Under the pieces are notes generated by a model, which did not search any database, was not told where the DNA came from, and worked only from the letters and a program-made list of their open reading frames with translations. The position numbers and the translations under genes were made by a program. Shown piece after piece: positions 9,339-20,427 of a stretch of 64,000 bases of DNA (position 1 is its first letter; every line of letters starts with the position of its first letter). The stretch is from Azospirillum brasilense (lineage in GTDB: Bacteria > Pseudomonadota > Alphaproteobacteria > Azospirillales > Azospirillaceae): assembly GCF_007827795.1 (NCBI RefSeq), contig NZ_VITI01000001.1, positions 682,001 through 746,000 on the forward strand, written 5' to 3'.

Positions 9339-10850
9339 CTACGCTTGGCGCCGCGCGGGCTCCGCGGCGCGGCCCTCTGCGGACTCCTCCGACGCCGCCG
9401 GCAGATAGACCGTGAAGGTGCTGCCCACCCCGACCGCGCTCTCGATGGTCAGGCGGCCGCGGTGGCGGTTCACGATGTGCTTCACGATGGCCAGCCCCAG
9501 CCCGGTGCCGCCCATCGCCCGCGACCGCGCGGCGTCGACGCGGTAGAAGCGTTCGGTCAGGCGCGGCAGGTGGGTGCGGGCGATGCCCTCCCCCTGGTCG
9601 CGCACGGCGACGGCGACCATCGGCATCCCACGGCCGGCGCGGCCCGCCGGGCCGGATACCCCGACCGCCATGCCGTCGGCGAGCGACACGGCGACGGTCA
9701 CGTCGGTGTTCTCGCGCGTGTATTTGATCGCGTTGCTGACGAGGTTCTGGAAGACCTGGGTGAGCTGGTCCTCGTCGCCGACCACCGCGGGCAGGCCGTC
9801 CGGCGCCTCCAGCGTCAGGCGGATGCGGCGGCTGGCCGCCTTCAGCTCCAGCGCCGCCATCACCCCGTCCAGCCGGTCCAGCACGTCAACCTTTCCGGCG
9901 GGGGGCATGTGCTCGTCCAGCTCGATCCGCGACAGCGACAGCAGGTCGTTGACGAGGCGGGCCATGCGGCTGGCCTGATCCTGCATGATCGACAGGAAGC
10001 GCTCGTGCGCCTCCAGATCCTCGCGGGCGGGGCCGCGCAGCGTCTCGATGAAGCCGAGCAGGGAGGACAGCGGCGTGCGCAGCTCGTGGCTGGCGTTGGC
10101 GATGAAGTCGGCGCGCATCTGCTCCGACCGGCGCAGCGCGGTGATGTCGTGCAGCGTCAGGATGACCATCCGCCCCGGAACGGTTCCGGCGGCGGCCGGC
10201 GACCCGTCCTCGCCGGGGATCGGGCGGGGGACGCGCCGCTGGAAAGGCTTGACCCGCACCTCGAACATGCGTTCCACCGGCACCGGCAGGCTGAATTCCA
10301 GAATGCGCGAGGCGCCGCCCTTCAGCACCGCGTCCACCGCCTCCAGCACCGCCGGGTTGCGCAGCGAGGCGGCAAGGTCGCGGTCGAGGATGCGGTCGCC
10401 GAACAGGGCGCGCGCCGCTTGGTTGGCCCGCGCCACCTGCCGTTCCGCCCCCACCAGAACCAGCGGGTCGTGCAGCGCCTCGATGATGGATTCGTTGGCT
10501 TCGAGCTGGGCCAGCGCCAGTTCGGTGCGGGCGTTCATCACCCGGTGCAACCGCACCGCCGCCGCCGCCGCCGCCCGCACCGGACCGGACGCCGCGACGG
10601 GCAAGGACGGGACAGGCTCCGTCGGTCCGGCGGCGAGCTGCGCGGCGTGGGCGGCCACTGTCCGCAGGTCGCGGACATAGAGCTGGAGCATCAGCGCCAC
10701 CCCGCCGATCCCGGCCAGCCCGCCCACAACCGCCACCACCGGACCGATCGCCCCCTGCCGCCACAGTCCCCACAGGGCCGGCAGCAGCGGCGCCAGCACC
10801 AGCGCGGCGGCGAGGATCAACCGGAGGGGCGGCATCGGCTTGGGAGTCAT
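9339..10850 (-). CDS. phoR: Phosphate regulon sensor histidine kinase PhoR
   Basis: A 503-aa membrane histidine kinase. Two hydrophobic helices (about residues 9-28 and 35-60) anchor it, with almost no periplasmic part, as in PhoR. A PAS-like region (about 110-220) precedes the HisKA box FIANASHELRTPLSS with the phosphoacceptor His near residue 257. The ATPase domain shows the N box NLVSNAIKYT, RDQGEGI and GGTGLGLAIVKHI. It faces pst/phoU/phoB on the same strand and is separated from pstS by the Pho box region, so it has its own promoter or reads through. Confidence 0.9.
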   Translation of the reverse strand: MTPKPMPPLRLILAAALVLAPLLPALWGLWRQGAIGPVVAVVGGLAGIGGVALMLQLYVRDLRTVAAHAAQLAAGPTEPVPSLPVAASGPVRAAAAAAVRLHRVMNARTELALAQLEANESIIEALHDPLVLVGAERQVARANQAARALFGDRILDRDLAASLRNPAVLEAVDAVLKGGASRILEFSLPVPVERMFEVRVKPFQRRVPRPIPGEDGSPAAAGTVPGRMVILTLHDITALRRSEQMRADFIANASHELRTPLSSLLGFIETLRGPAREDLEAHERFLSIMQDQASRMARLVNDLLSLSRIELDEHMPPAGKVDVLDRLDGVMAALELKAASRRIRLTLEAPDGLPAVVGDEDQLTQVFQNLVSNAIKYTRENTDVTVAVSLADGMAVGVSGPAGRAGRGMPMVAVAVRDQGEGIARTHLPRLTERFYRVDAARSRAMGGTGLGLAIVKHIVNRHRGRLTIESAVGVGSTFTVYLPAASEESAEGRAAEPARRQA

Positions 10851-10947
10851 GGACGGCGCTTCTCGTGCGTCATGCGGACGGTTTTAGAGACGGAACTCCG
10901 CTTTTACACCATCCCGCAAGCCGGTGAGCGGGCGTCACAAAAGATTA

Positions 10948-10981
10948 ACGCGCGGGCCGGGGAAATGCCCGACCCGCGCGT
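10948..10981 (-). terminator. Rho-independent-type terminator after the malic enzyme gene
   Basis: ACGCGCGGG-c-CGGG pairs with CCCG-a-CCCGCGCGT across a six-base loop, one mismatch in 14 pairs. On the minus strand it begins 23 bases after the stop codon and is followed by the T-rich TTAATCTTTTG. Confidence 0.75.
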
Positions 10982-11003
10982 CCATAGGAAACCGCCTGTC
11001 CGC

Positions 11004-13274
<2,271 letters not shown>

Positions 13275-13492
13275 CGGGGTTCGGTTCCTGAGCGTAGGCT
13301 GTTGCAGCCGTTCTTCTTTGGGCCGGCCGTCGTTGTTGTGATTGGTTCCGGCCGGTCGGGCGGCGGATGTTAGCCCGCGCGGGCGCGTCCCGCCAGAGCG
13401 GGATCGCACGAAAAATGCGAATTTTTCCTGGAATACGACATATCAGATCACGAACGATGATCGAAGCAATCGTTTCGTGTCCGGAAAGAGGC

Positions 13493-14230
13493 TCAGCAGC
13501 CCTCGGCCATGTCGTAGATGGCGTCCATGTCGCTGATCAGGACCTTGTTGCCTTCCTGCAGCGAGATGGTTCCGGCGGTCTTCAGCTGGGTGAAGGTGCG
13601 GCTGACCGTCTCGGTGGTCAGGCCCAGGTAATCGGCGATGTCGGCCCGGCTCATCGGCACGTAGACGGGGTTTTCCTTGTGCCCGCGCCGGGCGGCGCGC
13701 TGGGACAGCATCAGCAGGAAGGAGCAGATCTTCTCCTTCGCCGTCTTGCGGCCGAGCAGCAGCATCTGGTCCTGCGCCGCCGCCAGCTCGTTCGAGGCCA
13801 TGGAGAAGAGACGGCGCTGCATCTTCGGGAACTCGTCCATCAGCGCGTCGATCTTCTTGCGCGGGAAGCGGCAGAGTGTCGCCGCCGTGACCGTTTCCGC
13901 GGTGTAGGCGTAGCTGTCGTTGACCGCCAGCCCCAGGAAGTCGCCGGTGACGAGGAAGCCGGTGATCTGGCGGCGCCCGTCCGGCAGCAGCTTGTAGAGC
14001 TTCACGGTGCCGGCGGTGACGTTGTAGAGCGCGTCCGCCGCGTCGCCTTCGCTGAACAGGGTCTGTCCGGCCTCGACGCGGGAGGTCTGGAGGATATCGG
14101 CGAGACGGCGCAGTTCCTCGGGGTCCAGGGCGGCGCAGACGGTCAGACTGCGCACGGGACAGGCCCCACAGGGATTCATCTCACTCGCCGCGCCCTTTTC
14201 GCGGGCGCGCCCCATGTCAAAGGGTGGCAT
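13493..14230 (-). CDS. fnr: FNR-type oxygen-responsive transcription factor
   Basis: A CRP/FNR regulator of 245 aa from the ATG at 14230. Cys21, Cys24 and Cys32 (PCGACPVRSLTVC) plus Cys120 (TLCRFP) make the four-cysteine set expected to bind an oxygen-labile [4Fe-4S] cluster. A cyclic-nucleotide-type beta barrel follows, then the HTH region with the FNR recognition helix LGLTTETVSRTFTQLK, which specifies TTGAT-N4-ATCAA sites. Other in-frame starts are a TTG at 14242 and ATGs at 14215 and 14179; all keep the cysteines. It lies just downstream of ccoS, and matching sites precede ccoN and ccoG, so it very likely controls the cbb3 oxidase. Confidence 0.9.
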   Translation of the reverse strand: MPPFDMGRAREKGAASEMNPCGACPVRSLTVCAALDPEELRRLADILQTSRVEAGQTLFSEGDAADALYNVTAGTVKLYKLLPDGRRQITGFLVTGDFLGLAVNDSYAYTAETVTAATLCRFPRKKIDALMDEFPKMQRRLFSMASNELAAAQDQMLLLGRKTAKEKICSFLLMLSQRAARRGHKENPVYVPMSRADIADYLGLTTETVSRTFTQLKTAGTISLQEGNKVLISDMDAIYDMAEGC

Positions 14231-14335
14231 GGCATGACCCAACCCTTAGCCGTACAACGCGCCCATAATCGTCATATTCGGTCTGTTTCGCAACGGTGCT
14301 CGCAGTGGCCGTCGCCGAATTGCCATACGAACGCC

Positions 14336-14524
14336 TTATGAGCGCCCCTTCGGCGGGCTGGACGGCTCGGCGTTGGGGCGCGGCGGCTCGTCGTCGAACA
14401 GGATGCGGTGGGCCGCCCCGTCGAGATCGTCAAACTGCCCGGACTTGAGAGCCCACAGGAACGCCCCCAGGCCCATCAGCCCCAGGCTCAGCGCGATCGC
14501 GATCAGATAGAGAAGCTCGGTCAT
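14336..14524 (-). CDS. ccoS: cbb3 oxidase assembly protein CcoS
   Basis: A 62-aa protein with a single N-terminal membrane helix (about residues 4-25) followed by the family motif WALKSGQFDDLDGAAHRILFDD. CcoS is needed for cofactor insertion into the cbb3 oxidase. Its ATG lies inside the 3' end of ccoI, in another frame, with AAGGA about nine bases upstream. The overlap is 95 bases. Confidence 0.93.
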   Translation of the reverse strand: MTELLYLIAIALSLGLMGLGAFLWALKSGQFDDLDGAAHRILFDDEPPRPNAEPSSPPKGRS

Positions 14525-16913
14525 CGGTCAGGTCCTTGGTCACCGCGCCACGGCTGAGCCGCAGGGCGTTGGCGATAACGATCAGGGAGGAGGAGGACAT
14601 GGCCAGCGCCGCCAGCAGCGGCGTCAGCATGCCCGCCATGGCGATGGGCACCGCGAACAGGTTGTAGACCAGCGCGATACCGAAATTCTGGCGCACCAGC
14701 CGCCCGGAGCGGCGGGACACCTCGAACACCTCCAGGATGGGGCGCAGGCGGCGGCCCTGGAACACCACGTCGGCGGCGGTCTGGCTGACGTCCACCGCGG
14801 TGGACGGCGACATCGACACGCTGGCCGCGGCCAGCGCCGGGGCGTCGTTCAACCCGTCGCCGACCATCAGCACCTTGCGGCCCTCGGCGGCGAGCGCGTC
14901 CAGAACGGCGGTCTTGTCGGCGGGCGTCTGGCCGGCCCGCCAGTCCTCGATGCCCAGCTGCGCGGCCACCGCGGCCACAGCACCACGGCGGTCGCCGGAC
15001 AGCAGCCGGACGTCCAGGCCCCGCGCCTTCAGCCCGCGCACCACCGCCGCGGCGTCGGCGCGCGGCGCGTCGAGGAAGGTGATGCGGACCGGGGCGGCGC
15101 CGGGACGGGCCAGCCACAGCTCCGGCCCCGCGGCGTCCTCCGCCGCGTCCGGCGCGCCGGTGAAGGCGCGGCTGCCCAGCCGGATCTCCCCCCCAGAGCC
15201 ATCCAGGGCGGAACCATCCAGGGCGAGGCCGGCGCCGGGAACCTCGCGCACGCCGGCGGCGACGGGAACGTTGGGCAGCGCGCGGGTCAGGGCGCGGGCC
15301 AGCGGATGGCGGCTGGCCCCGGCGAGCGCGGCGGCGAGGCGCAGGTCGTCCTCGGCCACGCCGTCGAGCTGCGGGACGGGGCGTCCCTCGGTCAGCGTGC
15401 CGGTCTTGTCGAAGACCACCGTGTCGATGACGGCCAGCCGCTCCAGCGCCGTGGCGGTCTTCAGCAGGATGCCCTGCCGCATCAGCCGCCCGCTGGCGAT
15501 CACCTGCACCACCGGCACGGCCAGGGCCAGCGCGCAGGGGCAGGTGATGATCAGCACGGCGACGGCGTTCATCAGCGAATCCTGCCAGGGCAGCCCGCCG
15601 AGAATCAGCCAGCCCAGAAAGGTGCCCAGCGCCGCCACATGGACGACCGGGGCGTAATGGCGCGACACCCGGTCGGCGATGGCGACGTATTTTGCGCGGC
15701 CCTGCTCCGCCACCTCCATCAGCCGGACGATCTCGGCCAGCAGCGTGCCCTCCCCCACCGCGGTGACGGTCACGCGCAGCGGAGCGGTGAGATTCAGCAT
15801 GCCGGCGAACACGCGGTCGCCGGGGCGAACGCTGCCCGGCACCGTCTCGCCGGTGATCAGGGCGGTGTCGAGGTCGGACACGCCGTCGGCCACCGTGCCG
15901 TCGACCGCGACCCGCTCGCCCACCGCCACCAGGATGGTGGAGCCGGGGCTGACCTGATCCGGCGGGACGATGGCGCTTCGCCCATCCTCGTTCAGCACGG
16001 TCACCGAAGTGGCGTGCAGGCCCAGAAGCTGCTCCGCCGCCGAGCGCGCCCGGCCTCGCGCCCGCTGGTCGAGATAGCGCCCGATCAGCAGGAAGAACAG
16101 CAGCATCATCGCGCCGTCGAAATAGGCGTGCTGGCCGCTGTTGATCGTCTCGAACAGGCTCATGCTGGTGGCGAGCAGGACACCGATGGTGATCGGCACG
16201 TCCATGTTCGTCCGCCCGCGCCGCAGCGCCTGGAAGGCCGAGCGCGCGAAGGGCCGCAGGGCGTAGGCGATGGCCGGCATGCAGACCAGCGCTGACAGCC
16301 AGTGCATCAGGTCGCGGGTGGCGGAGCCCATGCCCGTCGCGTGACCGGCCCAGACCGACACCGACAGCAGCATCACGTTGCTGGCCCCGAAGCCGGCGAC
16401 GGCCAGCGAACGCAGAAGCTCCTTCTCCGTCTTCGCTTGAGCGTCGCCCAGCCGTTCCGGATCGAAGGGAACGGCGCGGTAGCCGATGCGGGCGACGGTG
16501 TCGACCACCGTGTTGGCGTCGGTCTCGGACTCGCGCCAGGTCACCGACAGGCGGCGCGTGGTCATGTTCAGCCGCGCGTGGGTCACCCCCGGCTGGCGGG
16601 CCAGCGCCGTCTCGATCAGCCAGACGCAGGCCGCGCATTGCAGCCCGTCGACCATCAGGTGCAGCGAGGCGGTGCCGTCCTCGGCGTGCTTGGCGTGGGG
16701 GGCGTAGTCGAGCGGCGGTGCCTCGCCGTCCGGGCGCAGGGGCCGGGCGGCGGGATCGACGCAGCGCCGCTCGTAATAGCGTTCCAGCCCGAGCCCGCGG
16801 ACGAGGTCGTAGGCCGCCGCGCAGCCGGTGCAGCAGAAGGGGCCGGCGCCGTCGGAGGCGGTGGTGCCGGTGCCCTCGGGATGCTCCTGCCCGCAGTGGA
16901 GGCAGACGGTCAT
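14430..16913 (-). CDS. ccoI: Copper-translocating P-type ATPase CcoI/FixI
   Basis: An 827-aa P1B-type ATPase supplying copper for the cbb3 oxidase CuB site. The N-terminus has a cysteine-rich segment (C4, C7, CCTGC at 27-31) and then a heavy-metal-associated domain with CAAC at residues 93-96. The metal-conducting CPC is in ITCPCALALAVP, the phosphorylation motif is DKTGTL, and the hinge motif is GDGLNDAPALAAASV. The last 31 codons run into ccoS in a different frame, which is longer than needed by the family. The gene sits in the ccoG-H-I-S unit. Confidence 0.95.
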   Translation of the reverse strand: MTVCLHCGQEHPEGTGTTASDGAGPFCCTGCAAAYDLVRGLGLERYYERRCVDPAARPLRPDGEAPPLDYAPHAKHAEDGTASLHLMVDGLQCAACVWLIETALARQPGVTHARLNMTTRRLSVTWRESETDANTVVDTVARIGYRAVPFDPERLGDAQAKTEKELLRSLAVAGFGASNVMLLSVSVWAGHATGMGSATRDLMHWLSALVCMPAIAYALRPFARSAFQALRRGRTNMDVPITIGVLLATSMSLFETINSGQHAYFDGAMMLLFFLLIGRYLDQRARGRARSAAEQLLGLHATSVTVLNEDGRSAIVPPDQVSPGSTILVAVGERVAVDGTVADGVSDLDTALITGETVPGSVRPGDRVFAGMLNLTAPLRVTVTAVGEGTLLAEIVRLMEVAEQGRAKYVAIADRVSRHYAPVVHVAALGTFLGWLILGGLPWQDSLMNAVAVLIITCPCALALAVPVVQVIASGRLMRQGILLKTATALERLAVIDTVVFDKTGTLTEGRPVPQLDGVAEDDLRLAAALAGASRHPLARALTRALPNVPVAAGVREVPGAGLALDGSALDGSGGEIRLGSRAFTGAPDAAEDAAGPELWLARPGAAPVRITFLDAPRADAAAVVRGLKARGLDVRLLSGDRRGAVAAVAAQLGIEDWRAGQTPADKTAVLDALAAEGRKVLMVGDGLNDAPALAAASVSMSPSTAVDVSQTAADVVFQGRRLRPILEVFEVSRRSGRLVRQNFGIALVYNLFAVPIAMAGMLTPLLAALAMSSSSLIVIANALRLSRGAVTKDLTDDRASLSDRDRAEPGADGPGGVPVGSQVRAV

Positions 16914-16961
16914 GTCACGAAACCCGTGTGCTGGTGTGCCGTAGGTTTGAGCGCTGGGCGC

Positions 16962-17486
16962 TTACTTGATGAAAAGGCGCTGCTCGTCCTGGTAGTCGCC
17001 CGTGGCGTGGTGGATTTCCACGCGCAGGTCCCACTGGCCGGGCAGCGGCAGCGACACCGGGGCGGCGAAGCGGCCCTCGCCCAGATAGGGCAGGTCGAGA
17101 CGCACGTCGTGGCCCTCGCTGGTCGGGCGGATGAAGGCGACCTTCACCTCGGCGTCCTTCAGCAGGTTGCCGTACTTGTCGTGCAGCGTCAGCGCCAGGA
17201 TGCCCTTCTGCGCCTCGGTGCTGGTGAAGTCGGTGGCGACCTTCCAGCCGCGCTCGGCCTGGGCGCGGGCGCCGGCCAGATCCTCGTTGTACTTCAACCC
17301 CTTCATGAAATGCTGCTCGGTCTGGACGCCGGTCCAGCTCGACAGGGCGAAATGCAGCATCACGCCGTTGACCGCGATCACGACGGCGAAACCAGCCACG
17401 AAGATCCAGGGGATGTACCAGCCGGGCTGGCGGCCGGTCCGGCGGGGCGGGGTGCGGCGGGTTCCGGCGTCGGTGGACAGCGTCAT
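16962..17486 (-). CDS. fixH: cbb3 oxidase maturation protein FixH/CcoH
   Basis: A 174-aa membrane protein with one helix (about residues 23-45, WYIPWIFVAGFAVVIAVNGVML) and a periplasmic beta-rich domain ending in GQWDLRVEIHHATGDY, the FixH family pattern. It stabilises assembly of the cbb3 complex together with CcoI. The frame stays open into ccoG, but the ATG at 17486 gives the usual length and leaves a 46-base gap after ccoG. Confidence 0.92.
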   Translation of the reverse strand: MTLSTDAGTRRTPPRRTGRQPGWYIPWIFVAGFAVVIAVNGVMLHFALSSWTGVQTEQHFMKGLKYNEDLAGARAQAERGWKVATDFTSTEAQKGILALTLHDKYGNLLKDAEVKVAFIRPTSEGHDVRLDLPYLGEGRFAAPVSLPLPGQWDLRVEIHHATGDYQDEQRLFIK

Positions 17487-17532
17487 CGTCGTCTTGACCT
17501 TTGGTGAATGCAGCGCAAAGAGCCGGTCGGGA

Positions 17533-19071
17533 TCAGTTGGCCGGCCCCATGAAGACGGAGTCATAGGTCGCCACCTCACCATCGGCCGAGGTAAGCCTGA
17601 AGGTAAGGGGCTGTGAGGCGCCTTGCAAACCGGTGCGCGGCGCGGTCACGAAAATTCTGTAGGTCGCCACCATGTCCGCACCGGCGGTCAGGCGCTGGGT
17701 GCCGGCCTGCTCGTCCTGACCGTCGCCGGCCACCGACAGGCTGGCCCCCGTCACACCGGAAACCGCCAGCGTGTAGGCGCGCGGGTCGCGGGTCATGTTG
17801 GAGATCTTGAAGGTGTAGGCGTTGCGCACCGACCCGTCGGACAGGGCCACGAACAGCGGGGCGCGGTCGCGCAGGACGCTGATGTCCAGCCCCGGCTTCA
17901 GCAGAAGCCCGACGCCGATGCCGCCGGCGATGACCAGCATCATCAGCGTGTAGAGGATCGTGCGCGGACGCAGCAGGCGGAAGGGCACCGGCTGCCCGCC
18001 GGTGGCGACGGCCACCTGGCTGGTCTGGGTGTCGAATGTGATGAGGCCGGTCGGCCGCCCGACCTTGGTCATGATCTCGTCGCAGGCGTCGATGCACAGG
18101 CCGCAGCCGATGCACTGCATCTGCAGCCCGTCGCGGATGTCGATGCCGGCGGGGCAAACCTGGACGCAGTTGAAGCAGTCGATGCAGTCGCCCAGCCCCT
18201 CGGCCCTGCGCTCCTCCCAGCTCTGCGACTTGCGCAGCAGGCTGCGGCCTTCGCCGCGCCAGTCCTGGTAGGTGACGATCAGGCTGTCCTCGTCGATCAT
18301 CGCCGACTGGAAGCGCGGCCACGGGCACATATAGGTGCAGACCTGCTCCCGCGCGAAACCGGCCAGCAGGTAGGTTGTGGCGGTGAACAGCCCGATGAAG
18401 CCGAGGGCGGTGGAGGACACCTCGAACCGCAGCATCTCGCCCAGCAGGGTCGGCGCGTCGGTGAAGTAGAAGATCCAGGCGCCGCCGGTCGCCAGAGCGA
18501 TCAGCAGCCAGATCAGGTTCTTCAGAACCTTCCGCCCGGCCTTCCGGGCGGTCCAGGCGCCCTGGTCGAGGCGGATGCGCTCACCACGGTCACCCTCGAC
18601 CAGCCGTTCGACCCAGACATAGAGGTCGGTCCACACCGTCTGCGGGCAGGCGTAGCCGCACCAGACGCGGCCCGCCAGCGAGGTCGCCAGGAAGAGGCCC
18701 AGCGCCGCCAGGATCAGCGCGCCGGTCAGATAATAGATCTGCTGCGGCCACAGCTCCACGAAGAACAGGTAGAAGCGGCGGTTGGCGAGGTCGAGCAGAA
18801 CCGCCTGGTCGGGCGCGTTCGGCCCGCGGTCCCAGCGCACCCAGGGCAGCACGTAGTAGATCGCCAGGAGAACCGCCAGCGCCGCCCACTTGATGCGGCG
18901 GAAGGTGCCGTGCACCGCCTTGGGATAGACCTTCGAATGCTTCTGGTACATGGAGCGCGCGGCACGCCGCGGCGCCTTCGGAGAAGGGGCGGCGAGGGGG
19001 TCCCCGGCGACCGCCACCGGGCGTTCCAAGAGATCGGTCTGGGGCGGTTGCTGTTCGGTGGTCGTGCTCAT
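17533..19071 (-). CDS. ccoG: cbb3 oxidase accessory protein CcoG (FixG), Fe-S copper reductase
   Basis: A 512-aa membrane protein with several helices. It contains the paired motifs CGYACPQTVWTDLY and CTYMCPWPRFQSAM, and two ferredoxin-type clusters (CIDCFNCVQVCPAG and CIGCGLCIDACDE, about residues 285-330). A C-terminal beta-rich domain (about 390-512) follows. CcoG proteins reduce Cu(II) for delivery into the oxidase. It is first in the ccoGHIS unit and has an FNR-box promoter upstream. Confidence 0.95.
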   Translation of the reverse strand: MSTTTEQQPPQTDLLERPVAVAGDPLAAPSPKAPRRAARSMYQKHSKVYPKAVHGTFRRIKWAALAVLLAIYYVLPWVRWDRGPNAPDQAVLLDLANRRFYLFFVELWPQQIYYLTGALILAALGLFLATSLAGRVWCGYACPQTVWTDLYVWVERLVEGDRGERIRLDQGAWTARKAGRKVLKNLIWLLIALATGGAWIFYFTDAPTLLGEMLRFEVSSTALGFIGLFTATTYLLAGFAREQVCTYMCPWPRFQSAMIDEDSLIVTYQDWRGEGRSLLRKSQSWEERRAEGLGDCIDCFNCVQVCPAGIDIRDGLQMQCIGCGLCIDACDEIMTKVGRPTGLITFDTQTSQVAVATGGQPVPFRLLRPRTILYTLMMLVIAGGIGVGLLLKPGLDISVLRDRAPLFVALSDGSVRNAYTFKISNMTRDPRAYTLAVSGVTGASLSVAGDGQDEQAGTQRLTAGADMVATYRIFVTAPRTGLQGASQPLTFRLTSADGEVATYDSVFMGPAN

Positions 19072-19146
19072 GACCTCGCCTTCTTCCTCCGGCGTCCGCC
19101 GCGGGGCGGCTTGGCCATGCCGACATGGTTCGGCCGTGGCGAGGGG

Positions 19147-19188
19147 ACTATGGCGTCAGAACGTCACAGGGGCATTGCGCTGGATCAA
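19147..19188 (-). promoter_or_regulatory. FNR box and -10 element of the ccoGHIS promoter
   Basis: Read on the minus strand, TTGATCCAGCGCAA (19175-19188) has a perfect TTGAT half and a weaker second half (GCGCAA). A -10-like CATAGT (19147-19152) begins about 29 bases from the box centre. That places the box near -41.5, the class II FNR activation geometry, with a transcription start near 19140 and a leader of about 70 bases. Confidence 0.75.
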
Positions 19189-19272
19189 AGGATTTTCGGG
19201 CGGATTTTCAGGCGGATTTTTCAGGCGCCGTCGCCCTTCCCTATCCCCCAGTCGCGGCCCGGAAAAAGAAAA

Positions 19273-19296
19273 TGCCGGGGAGTCGCCTCCCCGGCA
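19273..19296 (-). terminator. Rho-independent terminator of ccoNOQP
   Basis: TGCCGGGGAG and CTCCCCGGCA form a perfect ten-base-pair stem around a four-base loop, about 65 bases after the ccoP stop. On the minus strand the stem is followed by TTTTCTTTTTCC. This separates ccoNOQP from the ccoG promoter. Confidence 0.88.
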
Positions 19297-19361
19297 CCGA
19301 AGTCCGGCGAACCCGCCGGGGAGGTCTCCCCCTCCCGGCCGGCCGCTCCTGGCTGGGCGGC

Positions 19362-20249
19362 TTACTTGCCGCCGCCCAGGTTGTGGACGTAGACGGCCAG
19401 CGACTTGACCGTCGCGTCGTCCAGACGCTTCGACCAGGCGGGCATCACGCCGGCGCGGCCGTTCGTGATGGTCTCCACCAGCGTGGCCTTGTCGCCGCCA
19501 TACAGCCAGTTGGCCGTGACGAGCGGCGGAGCGCCGACGTCCATGCCGACCGCGACCGAGCCCTGGGCGCTGTCGCCGTGGCAGGCGGCGCAGTTCTCGT
19601 CATAGACGGTCTTGCCCTTCTCGGCGGCGGCCGCGTCGGTCGACCGCTTGTTCAGCGACAGGACATACTCCGCGACCTGAGCGATCTGCTCGCGGTTCAG
19701 GATGCCGTCCTTGCCGAAGGCGGTCATGCCGATGCCGACCGTTCCGCGGGTGTCGCCGTCATCCGCACGGATGCCGTGCTGGATGGTCTTGTAGATGTCG
19801 GCGGTGGTGCCGCCCCACAGCCACACGTCGTCGGCGAGCGTCGGGAAGCCCTTGGCGCCCTGACCGCCGGCGCCGTGGCAGGCCGCGCAGTTCTCGTTGA
19901 AGTAGGAGCGGCCGCCGGCCATCGCGAAGGCAAGGAGGTCCTTGTTCTTCTGGATGTCCTCGACGGAGGTCGCCGCGATGGCCGTCAGGTACTTTTCCTG
20001 AGCCTTCTTGCCCTCGGCGACCTTCTGCACCAGCTCCTCGCGCTGCGAGTAGCCGAGCAGGCCCTTCGTGTAGCTCTTGCCCAGCGGCCAGGCCGGGTAG
20101 AACACATAGTAGACGAGGGACCACGCGATGCAGACGTAGAAGATGTACAGCCACCACTTGGGCAGGGGGTTGTTCAGCTCCCGCAGGCCGTCCCACTCGT
20201 GGCCGGTGGTCTCGACGCCGGACAGGGCGTCCTTTTCTTTCTGTGCCAT
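19362..20249 (-). CDS. ccoP: cbb3 oxidase di-haem subunit CcoP
   Basis: A 295-aa membrane-anchored cytochrome c with one helix (about residues 32-52) and two haem c sites, CAACH at 121-125 and CAACH at 220-224, both with downstream Met-containing loops. It passes electrons from the bc1 complex/cytochrome c to CcoO. The N-terminal HEWDGLRELNNPLPKWW segment is the CcoP signature. It is the last gene of ccoNOQP and is followed by a strong terminator. Confidence 0.96.
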   Translation of the reverse strand: MAQKEKDALSGVETTGHEWDGLRELNNPLPKWWLYIFYVCIAWSLVYYVFYPAWPLGKSYTKGLLGYSQREELVQKVAEGKKAQEKYLTAIAATSVEDIQKNKDLLAFAMAGGRSYFNENCAACHGAGGQGAKGFPTLADDVWLWGGTTADIYKTIQHGIRADDGDTRGTVGIGMTAFGKDGILNREQIAQVAEYVLSLNKRSTDAAAAEKGKTVYDENCAACHGDSAQGSVAVGMDVGAPPLVTANWLYGGDKATLVETITNGRAGVMPAWSKRLDDATVKSLAVYVHNLGGGK

Positions 20250-20252
20250 GGC

Positions 20253-20414
20253 CTAAAACTCCTGACCATCTTCCTTGAGCGGGATCCGGGAGGCGTCTTC
20301 GAACTTGCCCCGGTTGCCTGGCCACATGGCGTAGACCACGATGCCGGTGAAGAGCAGGGCCAGCCAGACGGTCCAGAAGGACCGCAGGGCGACAGTGATC
20401 GAATCCAAATCCAT
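20253..20414 (-). CDS. ccoQ: cbb3 oxidase small subunit CcoQ
   Basis: A 53-aa protein with a single membrane helix (about residues 14-31, FWTVWLALLFTGIVVYAM) followed by a short charged tail (MWPGNRGKFEDASRIPLKED), typical of CcoQ/FixQ. It stabilises CcoP association with the CcoNO core. It sits between ccoO (13 bases upstream) and ccoP (3 bases downstream), which supports the identification despite its size. Confidence 0.9.
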   Translation of the reverse strand: MDLDSITVALRSFWTVWLALLFTGIVVYAMWPGNRGKFEDASRIPLKEDGQEF

Positions 20415-20427
20415 GGACCCCTCCCGG

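Noticed and set aside
13275..13492. FNR box near the fnr gene itself (autoregulation)
   Set aside because: No TTGAT-N4-ATCAA-like sequence with acceptable match was seen here or in 14231-14335.
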